The notes under the pieces: model-generated
The model's database searches: none
Seen by the model: only the letters and a program-made list of their open reading frames with translations
What the model was told of the DNA's origin: nothing
Source: Brasenia schreberi
Taxonomy: Eukaryota > Streptophyta > Magnoliopsida > Nymphaeales > Cabombaceae
DNA length: 64,000 nucleotides
NCBI GenBank assembly: GCA_036023115.1
Contig: JAYKKT010000041.1
Span: 6,126,501 to 6,190,500 of the forward strand
Reading direction: 5' to 3'
Part shown: positions 63,009 through 64,000 of the stretch, in pieces
Layout of the letters: the number at the start of each line of letters is the position of its first letter
Numbering within the stretch: position 1 is the stretch's first letter
Position numbers and translations under genes: made by a program

Positions 63009-64000
63009 ATGTCAAAATCTAATCCAAGTGAAGTGTCGAGCCAAGGCTCATGCGCATCAAGTTCTCACTCTAGGAGGATTTTCAAAAACAAAATAAAACT
63101 AGATGAAATCGAGGACCTGAGAAGGGAGTTTGAGGTCAAAATCGATGCTCTCAGACAAGAGGCTGAAGTAGGCGATTCATGTTCATCAAATGGTGAACAA
63201 AGGCCTAAAAAGAAATCTGAAAAACCTCGCAAGCACAAAGAGGCCTCCATAATGGAAGGCAACCAATACCACGAGTCCTTCACACAAAAGGACCGTAAAG
63301 CCCTACAGCAGTTGCTAAAGGGGCAGAATAAAGAGAAAAGGAGCTACGCCCTATCTGATTTTCTTCCTATGGATTACGAAACAGACAGTGACGATGAAAT
63401 ACCGAACTTCCATCGGTATGATGGCATGGGAGACCCTAGGTCTCACTTGCAGCTTTTCTCGCGTCGAGCCCATAAGAAGAAAAAGGACTCGATGAAATGG
63501 GTGTATTGGTTCCCTTTATCCCTTAAAGGCACAGCTGCCAAATGGCTGACTTCCTACTACTTAAGCCAGTTCGCTACTTTTGAAGAGTTAGCGAACTGCT
63601 TCATGCAAAGATTTGCACACAACGTAGAAGTCACGCCGACTCTGAATACCTTAAGGGATACAAAGCAAGGCATGAACGAAGACGTACATGCCTTCATTAT
63701 AAGATGGAGGTCGCTTTTGGGCCAAGTGCGAGAGCCCATAATCGAAGGATGCGTAGTAATGCTCATCCTGGATAACTTTAAAAGCGAGTTAAAAATCCTT
63801 CCCTCGCTCCACGAGATCTCAACTTTCCATAAGTTGATCAAAAAGGCCTCCCTTAAGAAAAGGGACATATGATCACTTATGGAACGGAAGTGTCGTTCCA
63901 AAAACCCGCTTGGAAAAGCCCATCGCATATGGGCTGCCCACGACGGACAAAGGGGCAAAGCCCCATAAAATCGCCAATGTCTGGGTGGATCCAGGCGTGG
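63009..64000 (+). pseudogene. gag: E12 Gag, partial
   Basis: ATG 63009 (MSKSNPSEVSSQGS) 24 nt after the acceptor; an upstream in-frame codon exists but is not conserved. Open for 287 codons through charged helix, ETDSDDEIPNFHRYDGMGDP, FIIRWRSLLGQVREP and the LHEISTFHKLIKKASL segment. At about 63852 roughly 13 bases present in E2 are missing and the frame runs to TGA at 63870. Gag sequence continues in another frame to the window end (YGLPTTDKGAKPHKI-like). Zinc knuckle not reached. Confidence 0.88.

Larger units (their letters stand above)
56520..64000 (+). mobile_element. E12: element with 5' LTR and start of gag (runs off window)
   Basis: 5' LTR 56520-57551 and 60357-62883, primer site and gag to the window end. 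Presumed target duplication AGGTG (56515-56519). E13 is nested in its LTR. The E12 internal region is outside beyond gag. Confidence 0.92.

Overview
The window is plant nuclear DNA made entirely of nested Ty3/gypsy LTR retrotransposons; I see no host gene, rRNA, tRNA or CRISPR. The plant assignment rests on the retrotransposon lineage. The Gag zinc knuckle (FCKYHRLKGHDTKRC), the YVDD reverse transcriptase, a degenerate gypsy-type RNase H followed by a second archaeal-type RNase H, a D,D35E integrase and a G-patch-like ORF between protease and RT all fit the Tat/Ogre lineage of seed plants. The species cannot be named from this sequence.

All copies belong to one family, with one diverged LTR. 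Its LTR is long (2.8-3.5 kb), begins TGTAAACACC and ends GTCTACA. From LTR ends and 5-bp target duplications I resolve thirteen insertions, named E1-E13 by left edge. E1 (-, 1-4912) is split by E2 (+, 4913-13567). E2 is split in its second RNase H by E3 (+, 5' LTR 13568-16136 and 24857-25745, internal 25746-29465, 3' LTR from 29466). The 5' LTR of E3 holds solo LTR E4 (16137-18748 and 24675-24856), which contains the truncated minus-strand E5 (18749-24674). The 3' LTR of E3 holds E6 (+). The 5' LTR of E6 (30651-31825, 38622-39551, 42612-44068) is interrupted by solo LTR E7, itself holding reverse solo LTR E8, and by solo LTR E9. The E6 internal region (44069-53671) is interrupted in integrase by solo LTR E10 and then by E11 (-). 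E11 holds E12 (+), whose 5' LTR holds solo LTR E13 (-). The chain E1>E2>E3>E6>E11>E12>E13 is seven levels deep. E1, E2, E3, E6, E11 and E12 continue outside the window.

The genetic plan, pieced together from the copies, is: 5' LTR, primer binding site, gag, protease, a G-patch-like ORF lying in a probable intron, an acidic linker, RT, degenerate RNase H, archaeal-type RNase H, integrase, about 1.2 kb of 3' UTR, polypurine tract, 3' LTR. Every copy carries stops, frameshifts or deletions, so none looks autonomous now.

The most notable signal is splicing architecture. Most LTRs carry a TATA box with a C/G inverted repeat, a donor-like site, an acceptor-like site, a small exon of 55 (or 49) nt and a strong donor GTAAGTG. 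A strong acceptor lies 22-24 nt upstream of the gag ATG. Removing the two predicted introns leaves a leader without AUG in the three copies checked and deletes the primer binding site. A second predicted splice, from the end of the protease ORF to the RT ORF, restores frame exactly in three copies, as in Ogre elements, and removes the G-patch-like ORF. Together these suggest splicing separates genomic RNA from translated RNA.
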